From the NCBI RefSeq assembly GCF_016595245.1, contig NZ_JAENHM010000088.1, positions 42,260 through 106,259 of the forward strand: 64,000 nt of DNA, given 5' to 3'. Under the pieces are notes generated by a model that saw only the letters and a program-made list of their open reading frames with translations, was not told the DNA's origin and did not search any database. Positions 8,333-17,169 of this stretch are shown here, piece by piece (within the stretch, counting starts at the first letter, position 1; each line of letters starts with the position of its first letter). Position numbers and translations under genes: made by a program. This stretch comes from Azospirillum endophyticum (lineage in GTDB: Bacteria; Pseudomonadota; Alphaproteobacteria; Azospirillales; Azospirillaceae).

Positions 8333-9613
8333 ATGACCATCGCCATCTTCCTCGGCTCCCTGCTGGGCGCCATGGCCATCGGCATGCCGATCGCCTATGC
8401 CCTGCTGCTGTGCGGCGTGGCGCTGATGATCCAGCTCGACCTGTTCGACGCGCAGATCGTGGCGCAGAACCTGATCAACGGTGCCGACAGCTTTCCCCTG
8501 ATGGCCGTGCCCTTCTTCATGCTGGCCGGCGAAATCATGAACACCGGCGGCCTCGCCAAGCGCATCGTCAACCTCGCCATGGCGATGGTCGGCCATATCC
8601 GCGGCGGGCTGGGCTACGTCGCCATCCTGGCGGCGACGGTGATGGCGAGCCTGTCCGGCTCCGCCGTGGCCGATGCCGCGGCGCTCGCCACCCTGCTGGT
8701 GCCGATGATGGTGGCCGCCGGCCATGACCGCAACCAGTCGGCCGGCCTGATTTCCGCCAGCGCCATCATCGCGCCGATCATCCCGCCGTCCATCGGCTTC
8801 GTCATCTACGGCGTGGCCGGCAACGTCTCGGTCACCAAGCTGTTCCTGGCCGGCATCTTCCCCGGCATCCTGCTGGCCGTCGGCCTGTGCGGCGCCTGGT
8901 GGTATGTGTCGCGCAAGGAGAACCTGACCCCGCCGCCGCGCCGTTCGCTGCGCGAGGTGCTGGCGATCCTGCGCGAAGGCGTGTGGGCGCTGATGCTGCC
9001 GGTGATCATCATCGTCGGCCTGAAGTTCGGCGTCTTCACCCCAACCGAGGCCGCCGTGGTCGCCGCCGTCTATTCGCTGTTCGTTGCCGTCTGCGTCTAT
9101 CGCGAAATGTCGGTGGCCGACATCTATCCGGCCCTGCTGGGAGCGGCGAAGACGACCAGCGTCGTCATGTTCCTGGTGGCGGCGGCGCTGGTGTCGTCCT
9201 GGCTGATCACCGTCGCCAACCTGCCGGGCATGGTGACCGACCTGCTGGAGCCGCTGATGGACAGCCCGACCCTGCTGCTGTTGGCGATGATGGCGCTGGT
9301 GGTGGCGATCGGCACGGCGATGGACATGACGCCGACCATCCTGATCCTGACGCCGATCCTGGTCCCGGTGTGCAAGCAGGCCGGAATCGACCCCGTCTAT
9401 TTCGGTGTGCTGTTCATCATCAACAACGCCATCGGCCTGATCACGCCCCCGGTCGGCACCGTGCTGAATGTGGTCTGCGGCGTCTCGAAGGTGAGCATGG
9501 AGGGCGTCATCCGGGGCGTCTGGCCCTTCATGCTGGTGCAGCTCTTCGTCCTGTTCCTGCTGACCCTGTTCCCGTCGCTGGTCATGGTGCCGGCCGCCTG
9601 GCTCAGCCACTGA
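8333..9613 (+). CDS. dctM: TRAP transporter large permease (DctM type)
   Basis: 426 aa, the usual DctM length, with about 12 hydrophobic segments. Family motifs seen: GMPIAYALLL near the N-terminus, FPLMAVPFFMLAGEIMN, GGLGYVAILAATVMASLSGSAVADAAAL and NNAIGLITPPVGTVLNVV, the last two being the paired ion/substrate regions. It forms the Na+-dependent membrane channel with DctQ and receives substrate from DctP. The gene starts 12 bp after dctQ and is followed 50 bp on by dctP. Confidence 0.94.
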   Translation: MTIAIFLGSLLGAMAIGMPIAYALLLCGVALMIQLDLFDAQIVAQNLINGADSFPLMAVPFFMLAGEIMNTGGLAKRIVNLAMAMVGHIRGGLGYVAILAATVMASLSGSAVADAAALATLLVPMMVAAGHDRNQSAGLISASAIIAPIIPPSIGFVIYGVAGNVSVTKLFLAGIFPGILLAVGLCGAWWYVSRKENLTPPPRRSLREVLAILREGVWALMLPVIIIVGLKFGVFTPTEAAVVAAVYSLFVAVCVYREMSVADIYPALLGAAKTTSVVMFLVAAALVSSWLITVANLPGMVTDLLEPLMDSPTLLLLAMMALVVAIGTAMDMTPTILILTPILVPVCKQAGIDPVYFGVLFIINNAIGLITPPVGTVLNVVCGVSKVSMEGVIRGVWPFMLVQLFVLFLLTLFPSLVMVPAAWLSH

Positions 9614-9663
9614 TCCGCTCTCCAGTTCCCTGCTCTCTCAAGAAAAAATCCGGAGGAAACCCT

Positions 9664-10683
9664 ATGAAGACGCGCATGAAGTCCCTGCTCGCCGGCCTGC
9701 TGCTGCCCGGCCTGCTGTTCGCCGGTGCCGCCGGTGCCGCCGAGTACAAGGACCGGTCGGTGAAGTTCGCCTTCCAGAACGTCAAGGAGCACCCGCAGGG
9801 CCAGGGCGCCCAGAAATTCGCCGACATCGTCGAGGCCAAGAGCGGCGGCAAGATCAAGGTGAAGCTGTTCCCCGGCGGCACGCTGGGCGGCGACGTGCAG
9901 ACCGTCTCGGCGATGCAGGGCGGCATCGTCGAGATGTCGGTGATGAATGCCGGCATCCTCGTCAGCCAAGCCAAGGAATTCGCCCTGGTCGACCTGCCCT
10001 TCCTGTTCAACAGCGCGACCGAGGCCGACGCCCTGCTGGACGGCCCGGTGGGCGAGCAGCTGATGGCCAAGCTGCCGGAGAAGGGGTTGGTCGGGCTGGG
10101 CTTCTGGGATCTGGGCTTCCGCAACCTGACCAACAACCGCCGGCCGGTGAAGACCGCCGCCGACATCGCCGGCCTCAAGATCCGGGTGATCCAGACGCCG
10201 ATCTACATCGACATCTTCAAGGCGCTCGGCGCCAACCCGGTTCCGCTGGCCTTCCCCGAACTCTACAGCGCGCTGGAGACCGGCACCGTCGACGGGCAGG
10301 AGAACCCGGCCAAGACCATCGAGCTGACCAAGTTCAACGAAGTCCAGAAATACATGACGATCACCCGGCACATCTACAATCCGCAGTCTCTGATCGTCTC
10401 CAAGAAGTTCTGGGACACGCTGAACGCCGACGAGAAGGCGCTGTTCCAGAGCGCCGCCGCCGAAGCCACCGTCTTCCAGCGCAAGCTGTCGCGCGATCAG
10501 GAAGCCGACGCGCTGGCCTCGCTGAAGTCCAAGGGCATGGTCATCGACGAGCTGCCGGCCGACGAACTCGGCAAGATCCGCGAGAAGGTCAAGCCGGTGG
10601 TCGAGAAGTACAAGGGCGAGATCGGCGAGGCGCTGGTCAGCCAAGCCTATGCGACGATCGAGAAGAAGCGCGCATCCAACTGA
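9664..10683 (+). CDS. dctP: TRAP transporter periplasmic substrate-binding protein (DctP type)
   Basis: 339 aa. Signal peptide MKTRMKSLLAGLLLPGLLF ending at AGAA-type cleavage before AEYKDRSV. The mature part is a DctP-type binding protein; GLKIRVIQTPIYIDIFKAL contains the arginine that usually clamps a substrate carboxylate, and PLAFPELYSALETGTVDGQENP is the family signature after it. GGAGGAAA precedes the ATG. Position after quiC-aroQ-aroE suggests an acid such as quinate or shikimate as ligand; this is inferred only from neighbours. Confidence 0.93.
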   Translation: MKTRMKSLLAGLLLPGLLFAGAAGAAEYKDRSVKFAFQNVKEHPQGQGAQKFADIVEAKSGGKIKVKLFPGGTLGGDVQTVSAMQGGIVEMSVMNAGILVSQAKEFALVDLPFLFNSATEADALLDGPVGEQLMAKLPEKGLVGLGFWDLGFRNLTNNRRPVKTAADIAGLKIRVIQTPIYIDIFKALGANPVPLAFPELYSALETGTVDGQENPAKTIELTKFNEVQKYMTITRHIYNPQSLIVSKKFWDTLNADEKALFQSAAAEATVFQRKLSRDQEADALASLKSKGMVIDELPADELGKIREKVKPVVEKYKGEIGEALVSQAYATIEKKRASN

Positions 10684-10698
10684 CGCGCAAGGCGACGG

Positions 10699-10724
10699 GG
10701 GGAGCGGGCACGCATCCGCTCCCC
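10699..10724 (+). terminator. GC-rich hairpin after dctP
   Basis: GGGGAGCGG and CCGCTCCCC form a perfect 9-bp stem with an 8-base loop, 15 bp after the dctP stop. No T tract follows, so it may end or only attenuate the transcript before the TetR gene. Confidence 0.5.
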
Positions 10725-10794
10725 ACTCCGGGATTGAGCTTTCGTCCGAGTTCGTTCATCACCAGCAACGGAGGCGCCGGCGCGCCGCATCAGC

Positions 10795-11484
10795 ATGGGA
10801 CAGGGAATGAGCGCGGACGACGCGACCGAGACGAACCGCAAGGCCAAGCCAAGTCGGAAGAACGACCCCGAAGGCACCCGCCAGGACATACTGGAGGTCG
10901 CGACGGAGGAATTCTCCTCGCTGGGCTTCAGCGGCGGCCGGGTCGACGCGATCGCCGCGCGCACCCGCACCACCAAGCGCATGATCTATTATTATTTCGG
11001 CGGCAAGGAGGAGCTGTATCTTGCCGTGCTGGAGAAGGCCTATGGCGACATCCGCGCCATCGAGAACCAGCTGAACCTGCAGGACCTGGAACCGGAGGCG
11101 GCGATCCGCGCGCTGATCGACTTCACCTTCGATTACCAGGAGCGGCACGAGGACTTCATTCGTCTGGTGAGCATCGAGAACATCCACCACGCCGAACACA
11201 TGAAGAAATCCAAGGCGATCCGCAACCTCAACATCACGGTCATCGACACGCTGGCCCGCATCCTGGAGCGCGGCCGGGCCGGCGGCGTCTTCAAGGCGGA
11301 TATTCAGCCCATCGACCTGCATCTGATGATCAGCGCCTTCTGTTTCTTCCGCGTCTCCAACCGCCACACCTTCAATCTGATCTTCCACCAGGATCTGGCC
11401 GCCACCGATACGCGCGCCCGCCACAAGCGGATGATCGGCGACGCCATCGTCAGCCTGCTGAAGGCCGAAACACCCGCCGCCTGA
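10795..11484 (+). CDS. TetR/AcrR family regulator, likely of the quinate/shikimate genes
   Basis: 229 aa. The N-terminal helix-turn-helix is clear: RQDILEVATEEFSSLGFSGG followed by VDAIAARTRTTKRMIYYYFGGKEELYLAVL (residues about 30-77). The C-terminal 140 residues form a ligand-binding region of the TetR_C type found in RutR-like and aromatic-acid regulators. It is the last gene of the quiC-aroQ-aroE-dctQMP block, on the same strand, separated by a hairpin. Palindromes before quiC and aroQ are its probable operators. A start at 10807 (MSADD) is also possible and has GGGA upstream at a better distance. Regulatory target is inference. Confidence 0.85.
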   Translation: MGQGMSADDATETNRKAKPSRKNDPEGTRQDILEVATEEFSSLGFSGGRVDAIAARTRTTKRMIYYYFGGKEELYLAVLEKAYGDIRAIENQLNLQDLEPEAAIRALIDFTFDYQERHEDFIRLVSIENIHHAEHMKKSKAIRNLNITVIDTLARILERGRAGGVFKADIQPIDLHLMISAFCFFRVSNRHTFNLIFHQDLAATDTRARHKRMIGDAIVSLLKAETPAA

Positions 11485-11510
11485 CCCTGTCGGCACTTCG
11501 CCTCGACGGG

Positions 11511-11538
11511 GACCGGGATGGCGACGGCGATCCCGGTC
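11511..11538 (+). terminator. Hairpin after the TetR gene
   Basis: GACCGGGAT (11511-11519) pairs perfectly with ATCCCGGTC (11530-11538) over a 10-base loop, 26 bp after the stop. No T tract, so only moderately convincing as an intrinsic terminator. Confidence 0.45.
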
Positions 11539-11698
11539 CGGAGCCTGTCGTCGACGTGGCGAACCGCCAGCACGGCCGACTTGGCACCCCCAAGAGCAAA
11601 ATCCCAATTCAGTCCCGAGCTGGGCATGAGGCGCTTCCCGGATGCGCAATCTGCGCTACTCTGGCGGGGTTGAACGCCACGCTCCGCGACGCCACGCC

Positions 11699-14071
11699 AT
11701 GCCGACCGCCCTGCTCCTCACCCGCGCCCTCCACCTGCGTTTCCGGTGGCCGGTCCGATTCCGCGTCGCCGCGCCGCTTCTGCTGCTGGCCCTGCTGTCG
11801 GCCGCCGCGGCATCGGCCCAGACACCATCGCCGCAAACACCATCGACCGAGACATCATCGCCGCAGGCTCCACCCGCCGCTGCGGCGCCACCTCCGGCCT
11901 CCACGAGCGCTGCCGACGGCCTGATGATGCTGATGCTCAGCGAGGGGCGCGACCGCATGGCGGGATTCCGCGGCAAGCTCGCCAAGCGATTGCGCGCCAC
12001 GCCGGAAATCCCCTCGGCCATCGCGACGACCCTGGCGGCCCAGAGCCCGACCGGCGAGCCCGTCCATTTCCTGCGGATCATCGGCCTGATCATCGCCTCG
12101 ATGGCGGTCGGCCATGGCGCGCAGCATCTCGTCTACGAGCGGCCCGTCGCCCGCCGCCTGCTGCCGCGTCCCGCCGAACCAAGGCCGGGCGGGTCGGTGC
12201 TGGCCGCCCGGTTTCCCCGCCTGGTGGCCCACACGCTGCTGACGCTGGGCGGCATGATCCTCGCTACCGTGATCGGCTTCGGGCTCGCCACCGCGCTGAC
12301 CCCCGAGCCGACACCGATGACCGAGAAGACCGCCATCCTCACCGGCGTCGGCTATCTGCTGGTCTGGGCCATCGCGCTGTTCTGGCGGCTGGTGCTGCCC
12401 CCCGGTACGGCGATGGGCCTGGGGACTGGCCCTGGAACCGGCCCGGGGATTGGCCGGGGGGCGGATGACGGGCTGGCCCCGGCCGTCCGCCGGATGCGGC
12501 GCGACCTGACCGCCAGCGGCGCCTTCGGCGTCGCCCTGATGATCGCCACCATCTGGCTGGAGGCGCTGGGGATGCCCTACGATCCCCATGCGGTGCTGGT
12601 GGCGCTGTTCGGCCTGCTGACCGTGCTGGCGACGCTCGGCGCGCTGTATGCCAACCGGCGGACGGTCGACCGCGCGTTCCTCGCCGGCCGACCGGCCGGA
12701 ACGGTCGCCACGCTGGAGCGGCTGACCCTGCGCCTGTGGTTTCCGGTGGTGGTGGTCTATTTCGCCTACGCCTGGGCCACGCTGGTCAACCGCCTTATCC
12801 TGGGCTGGCCGACCGAACTGCCGCTGCTGCTCGGGGCCTACACCGTGGCCGGAGCGATCCTGGCCGTCTACGCCACCGTCACCTACGCCACCGAATGGCT
12901 GTTCCACCAGCGGCGGACCCTGTGGCGGCCGCTGGATGACGGCAAGGACGGGGACCGCGACGACACCGGCGAGCCCGCGGACGCCCCGCGCGCCGCCACC
13001 CTCGACAGCTACGAGGCCCTGGCCCGGCGGGTGGCCGGCATCCTCGCCGCCGCGGCCGGGGTGGCGGTGACCCTGTCGGTGTGGAACGTCCCGCGCATGC
13101 ACGGCGATGCCGCCGATCGTCTCGTCAGCATCATGACGGTCTGCCTGATCGGCTACGTCGCCTATCATGGCGTCCGCATCGGCATCGACCGCCGGATCGC
13201 CGAGGAAGGCCCGGTGCCCGGCACCGTTCCCGGCGACGAGGGGAGCGGCCACGGCTCGGCCAGCCGGCTGGCGACGCTGCTGCCGCTGGTGCGCAACTTC
13301 TTCCTGCTGTCGATCGTCGGCGCGATCCTGATCAGCGTGCTGATGGAGCTTGGGGTCAACATCGCGCCGCTGTTCGCCGGAGCCGGCATCGCCGGCATCG
13401 CCATCGGCTTCGGTGCGCAGACGCTGATCCGCGATATCTTCTCAGGCGCCTTCTTCCTGATCGACGACGCCTTCCGCAAAGGCGAGTACATCGAGATCGG
13501 GTCGATCCGCGGCACGGTGGAGAAGATCTCGGTGCGATCGATGCAGCTCCGCCACCATCGCGGGCCGCTGCACACCGTTCCCTTCGGCGAGATCCACCAG
13601 CTGACCAACTATTCGCGTGACTGGGTGATCATGAAGCTGCCGCTGCGCATCACCTACGACACCGATGTCGAGAAGGTCCGCAAGCACATCAAGCAGCTCG
13701 GGGAGGCGCTGCTCGACGATCCGGACCTGGGACCGAAGTTCCTGCAGCCGCTGAAGTCGCAGGGCGTCATCCAGATGGAGGATTCGGCGATGATCCTCCG
13801 CGTCAAGTTCATGACCCGGCCCGGCGACCAGTGGGAGATCCGCAAGCGGGTGTTCCAGGAACTCCATGCCCTGTTCCGCCGGGAGGGCATCCGCTTCGCC
13901 CACCGCGAGGTGACGGTCCGCTTCGCCGCCGAGGCGACGGCGACCGACCCCACCGGTGGCCCGATCGGGGAAGAGGCGCGAACCCTGGCCGCCGGCGCCG
14001 TCCTTCACACGCTCGGCGAGGACGCCTTGGACGCCGAGGCTGCGGCCGGCCGGCGCAAGGGCGCGCTGTAG
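11699..14071 (+). CDS. Large MscS-family mechanosensitive ion channel
   Basis: 790 aa from the ATG at 11699, which gives a normal signal peptide (basic start, then APLLLLALLSAAAASA, cleavage near AQ). A start at 11642 is possible but puts 19 residues before it. A Pro/Thr-rich linker follows, then about ten hydrophobic segments. The C-terminal third is the MscS core: AGIAGIAIGFGAQTLIRDIF is the glycine/alanine-rich pore helix, followed by the beta domain (FRKGEYIEIGSIRGTVEKI) and the alpha/beta C-terminus. Such channels open on membrane tension and release solutes in hypo-osmotic shock. The long N-terminal part resembles the bigger MscM-like members. No operon partner; hairpins lie on both sides. 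Confidence 0.88.
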   Translation: MPTALLLTRALHLRFRWPVRFRVAAPLLLLALLSAAAASAQTPSPQTPSTETSSPQAPPAAAAPPPASTSAADGLMMLMLSEGRDRMAGFRGKLAKRLRATPEIPSAIATTLAAQSPTGEPVHFLRIIGLIIASMAVGHGAQHLVYERPVARRLLPRPAEPRPGGSVLAARFPRLVAHTLLTLGGMILATVIGFGLATALTPEPTPMTEKTAILTGVGYLLVWAIALFWRLVLPPGTAMGLGTGPGTGPGIGRGADDGLAPAVRRMRRDLTASGAFGVALMIATIWLEALGMPYDPHAVLVALFGLLTVLATLGALYANRRTVDRAFLAGRPAGTVATLERLTLRLWFPVVVVYFAYAWATLVNRLILGWPTELPLLLGAYTVAGAILAVYATVTYATEWLFHQRRTLWRPLDDGKDGDRDDTGEPADAPRAATLDSYEALARRVAGILAAAAGVAVTLSVWNVPRMHGDAADRLVSIMTVCLIGYVAYHGVRIGIDRRIAEEGPVPGTVPGDEGSGHGSASRLATLLPLVRNFFLLSIVGAILISVLMELGVNIAPLFAGAGIAGIAIGFGAQTLIRDIFSGAFFLIDDAFRKGEYIEIGSIRGTVEKISVRSMQLRHHRGPLHTVPFGEIHQLTNYSRDWVIMKLPLRITYDTDVEKVRKHIKQLGEALLDDPDLGPKFLQPLKSQGVIQMEDSAMILRVKFMTRPGDQWEIRKRVFQELHALFRREGIRFAHREVTVRFAAEATATDPTGGPIGEEARTLAAGAVLHTLGEDALDAEAAAGRRKGAL

Positions 14072-14174
14072 CAGGCCCAAGCCCTCGGCCGGACCCTAAG
14101 CGTCGGGCGACGTCTGGCGATCGGCGATTCCGACGTCACGCGATCCGATCCGACACCTCCGACCGGATACCGTG

Positions 14175-14208
14175 AAAAAGGCCGGCGCCCCACTGAGGCG
14201 CCGGCCTT
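14175..14208 (-). terminator. Intrinsic terminator of flaF
   Basis: AAGGCCGGCGCC (14178-14189) and GGCGCCGGCCTT (14197-14208) form a perfect 12-bp stem. On the minus strand it is followed by TTTTT (14179-14175) and lies 22 bp after the flaF stop, so it is a good Rho-independent terminator for the leftward gene and could also serve the converging channel gene. Confidence 0.85.
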
Positions 14209-14229
14209 CCATGTCCAGTCCGACGCCGG

Positions 14230-14775
14230 TCAGATCGAGATGCGCAGGGATTCGCGGTTGACCGGCGCGGCGTCGGGAGCGGTCATCGGGCGCGGCGGCA
14301 CGGCCGGGCGCATGCCGGCGGGCGGCTGGCCCGGGGCGGAGGCGCCGGCGGTCGGAGCCTGGGGAGCCGCGGTCTGCGGGGTACCCGGATGCGGCTGGGT
14401 CGCCTGCTGGGCGGCGATGAACTCGCCCTGCGCGGTCAGGCCGCTGGCGACGTTGCGGTTGACGTTGACCAGCATGTCGATCTTGCCGAAATCGAGGTCG
14501 ATCAGACGGTTGGTCGTTTCGCGGTCGACCAGCAGCGACAAGGCCGCGATGTTGGTCCGGACTTCCGGCGGATGGCCGCAATCCTCTTCGGTGATCGCCG
14601 CCTGGAAGATGGTCCACAGGCGCTGGTTCAGCTGAAGAGCTTCACGGAAGGCCTTTTCGTCCTTGGCATGGCTGGCGGCGATCATGCGGCGTGCCGCTTC
14701 CGCCAGGGCCCACGCCTCGACATCGCGCGGATTGTCCGAGGTCGGCTTGTTGGCATAGGTGGGAGTCGGCTTCAT
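14230..14775 (-). CDS. flaF: Flagellar biosynthesis regulator FlaF
   Basis: 181 aa. The first 115 residues are FlaF: NPRDVEAWALAEAARRM and LQLNQRLWTIFQAAITEEDC match the alphaproteobacterial family that promotes flagellin translation or export, opposite to FlbT. The C-terminal 65 residues are a Pro/Ala/Gln-rich extension that ordinary FlaF proteins (about 115-125 aa) lack. No flagellin or flbT gene is next to it in this window. It is a single leftward gene closed by a strong terminator. Upstream, 90 bp separate it from a glycosyltransferase on the same strand. Confidence 0.87.
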   Translation of the reverse strand: MKPTPTYANKPTSDNPRDVEAWALAEAARRMIAASHAKDEKAFREALQLNQRLWTIFQAAITEEDCGHPPEVRTNIAALSLLVDRETTNRLIDLDFGKIDMLVNVNRNVASGLTAQGEFIAAQQATQPHPGTPQTAAPQAPTAGASAPGQPPAGMRPAVPPRPMTAPDAAPVNRESLRISI

Positions 14776-14862
14776 TCCAAACCCTCGGGGGAAAACCCAT
14801 CCGGTGGGGCGGACCTGCCCCTTTGCTTCGTCCCGGAAGTGTCGGTTATCCGGCCGGCTTTG

Positions 14863-15873
14863 TCAACGCGACGGGGGTAGTTCGGCAGCTGCGGTGGACC
14901 CTGACGCAAACTGGTCACAAGTTCTATGCGTTTCGGACAGGAGCGCCTCGGCCGCCTCGGCCACCCGATCCTCGCCGATGCCGTCCATCAGGCCTCGGGC
15001 ATCGGGGTCGGCGGCGACCCGGGCCAGCAACTCCGCCTGGGGAATGTCGCCGGTCACCACTCGCCCATGCGGCCCCCAGGGGCCGTAGATGGCGGGATAG
15101 CCGGGGCCGAACAGCCCGACGGTCGGCACCCCGGCCGCCGCGGCGATGTGCATCAGCCCGCTGTCGTTGCCGACATAGAGCGCTGCCCGCTCCAGGCAGG
15201 CGGCGGCGGCCATCGGGTCGGTGCGGCCGGTCAGGTCGATGGCGCGCGGCCCCAGCGCGTCCAGCACCGGGCGCGCCCGGTCCCGTTCCGGCCCGGCTGC
15301 CAGCACCGCCACCCGCGCACCCGCCAGCGGCCCGCCGTCGCGGGTCAGCCGCAGGGCCAGCCGGGCGAAACGGTCGGCCGGCCATTCCTTGCCCAGCCAA
15401 TTGGCCGTCGGGCCGATGGCGAGGAAGGATTCGGTTCCGGCGGGGATGAGGGCGTCGGCCTGTCGCCTCGCGGCCTCATCGATCCACAGGCGGGGGGCCG
15501 GCGGCGGCGCCAGGCCAAGCACGGCGGCATTCTCCTCCACCTTGTGCATCGGGCGGGCCGCCTTGGCATGGAAGGCGCGGCGGCGCGCCGGCACCAGCCG
15601 CCCGACCGCCGAGTTGCGGAGGTCGACCACCAGATCCCAGCGCGTCGCCACGCAGTCCAGCCACAGCCGCAGCCAGTGCCGCGCATAGGACCGCTTCGCC
15701 AGCGGGATCAGCCGTTCCAGCCCCGGCACCGACCGGAACAGCGGCGCCGGAAGCGGTCCGCAGGCGATGGTCAGCCGCGCGTCGGGATGGGCCTCGGTCA
15801 GATGGCCGAGCAGCCCGGTCGACAGCACGGCGTCGCCCAGCCGGTTGGAGGTGATGAAGAGGATGCGGCTCAT
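14863..15873 (-). CDS. Glycosyltransferase family 9 (heptosyltransferase-like)
   Basis: 336 aa. ILFITSNRLGDAVLSTGLL at the N-terminus is the ADP-heptose binding start of GT9; YVGNDSGLMHIAAAAGVPTVGLFGP in the C-terminal half is the donor-site signature of the family. These enzymes add heptose (or a related sugar) to lipopolysaccharide core on the cytoplasmic face. Its ATG (15873) overlaps the stop of the lptF-like gene (ATGA), so the two are co-translated; that pairing fits LPS assembly. An in-frame start upstream would lie inside lptF and is rejected. A role in flagellin or capsule sugar addition cannot be excluded. Confidence 0.88.
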   Translation of the reverse strand: MSRILFITSNRLGDAVLSTGLLGHLTEAHPDARLTIACGPLPAPLFRSVPGLERLIPLAKRSYARHWLRLWLDCVATRWDLVVDLRNSAVGRLVPARRRAFHAKAARPMHKVEENAAVLGLAPPPAPRLWIDEAARRQADALIPAGTESFLAIGPTANWLGKEWPADRFARLALRLTRDGGPLAGARVAVLAAGPERDRARPVLDALGPRAIDLTGRTDPMAAAACLERAALYVGNDSGLMHIAAAAGVPTVGLFGPGYPAIYGPWGPHGRVVTGDIPQAELLARVAADPDARGLMDGIGEDRVAEAAEALLSETHRTCDQFASGSTAAAELPPSR

Positions 15874-17009
15874 GAGGCCCGCCCGGCGGCGGCGGCGTCC
15901 GGAGCCCCCTGCCGGCGGCCGGGCCGCAGGCTCAGGCCCCGCGACATCACCCACAGGGCCGGCAGCAAGACCAGCAGCGGCATGGCGTACATCAGCGGCA
16001 CGAACACCGTCGCCTTGCCGGCGAGGCTGGTCAGGCCCAACGCCGCCGACTGCAGCCCCATCACCAGCAGCACGGCGATGGTGACGCGGGAGGATTGGCC
16101 GCGCCGGTTGAACTCTCCCGACAGCAGGGCCGCCAGCGCGACCAGCGCATAGGACAATGCCAGCAGCGGCGAGGAGAAACGATGGTGCAACTCGGCGATC
16201 AGGCCGCGGCGCATGCGGTCGTCCTGGGCGGGAACGTTGCCGTCCATCAGCTCCGCCGTGGTGCGTTCACGGGCGTCGGGCCAGCGCTCCGCCGCCTGGG
16301 GCGCCACCGCCTTCAGGTCCACCGCATAACGGTCGAAGAACAACTGCGACAGCCGGTTGGTCTTACGGTCCAGCTCCTGCCGGTTGCCGTCGTAGACGAC
16401 GAAGCGCGTGCCGTCCGGCCCGGTCTGCATCACCGCGCGGTCGCCCATGATCGTCACCGGCTTGTCCGGCTGGCGGCCGTCATGGATCAGCACCTTGTGC
16501 AGGTTGCCGTCGGAATCGCGGTCGCGCAGGAAAACGCTGAAGCGCTCGCCGACCTCGTTGAACACGCCTTCGCGCAGGAACAGCTGCGAATAATCGCTGC
16601 GCACGGTGTATTCCATCCGCACCAGCTCGCGGTGGGCGGCCGGGGTGATCCAGACGTTCAGCGTGAAGACGACGACCGTCACCGCCACCGCCAGGACCAG
16701 CGCCGGCTTCGACAGCGAGAAGGGCCCGACCCCCGCCGCCCGCATCACCACCAGCTCGCTGTCGGTCGCCATCTTGTTGTAGGTGAACAGGATGGCCCCA
16801 ACCAGCGCCAGCGGCAGCACGATGCCGAGGAAGGTGGGCACGGTGAGCAGCAGCAGCCACAGGAACATGCCCATCGGCGCGCCGGCGCTGACCACGATCT
16901 CGATCAGGCGCAGCGACTGGCTGAGCCAGATGGTCAGCGTCAGGCCGGCCGTCGAATAGAGCGTGGCGATCAGCAGGTTGCGGAACAGGTACCGTTGCAG
17001 TCGGTTCAT
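15870..17009 (-). CDS. lptF: LPS export ABC transporter permease LptF
   Basis: 379 aa. Six hydrophobic segments arranged three N-terminal, three C-terminal, with a large periplasmic domain (about 100-270) between them, as in YjgP/YjgQ proteins. RYLFRNLLIATLYSTAG, WLSQSLRLIE and TYNKMATDSELVVMRAAG are LptF-type motifs, the last being the coupling region that meets the LptB ATPase. I assign LptF over LptG from the N-terminal LTLTIWLSQSLR pattern. Usually lptG follows lptF directly; here the next gene is a GT9 glycosyltransferase instead. The start at 17009 is chosen because residues upstream of it are arginine-rich and not membrane-like. Confidence 0.87.
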   Translation of the reverse strand: MNRLQRYLFRNLLIATLYSTAGLTLTIWLSQSLRLIEIVVSAGAPMGMFLWLLLLTVPTFLGIVLPLALVGAILFTYNKMATDSELVVMRAAGVGPFSLSKPALVLAVAVTVVVFTLNVWITPAAHRELVRMEYTVRSDYSQLFLREGVFNEVGERFSVFLRDRDSDGNLHKVLIHDGRQPDKPVTIMGDRAVMQTGPDGTRFVVYDGNRQELDRKTNRLSQLFFDRYAVDLKAVAPQAAERWPDARERTTAELMDGNVPAQDDRMRRGLIAELHHRFSSPLLALSYALVALAALLSGEFNRRGQSSRVTIAVLLVMGLQSAALGLTSLAGKATVFVPLMYAMPLLVLLPALWVMSRGLSLRPGRRQGAPDAAAAGRAS

Positions 17010-17169
17010 GGAAATCGGCCGGGGGCTGTATACGCGCGGCAAGCTGACCGCCCCGGACCGCCGGGTCAAGCATTGAAAACCGGCGGTACCAGCACGGGGT
17101 GCCTCGCCCCTCCAAGAAACCGCCGATATCCGTCCGGGAAAGCGCTGGCGCCGCCGCCCACCAACCGGT

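Noticed and set aside
7571-9610. 679-codon minus-strand frame opposite the TRAP permeases
   Set aside because: Composition is His/Gln/Asp-rich, as expected when hydrophobic codons are read backwards; the plus frames are complete DctQ and DctM.
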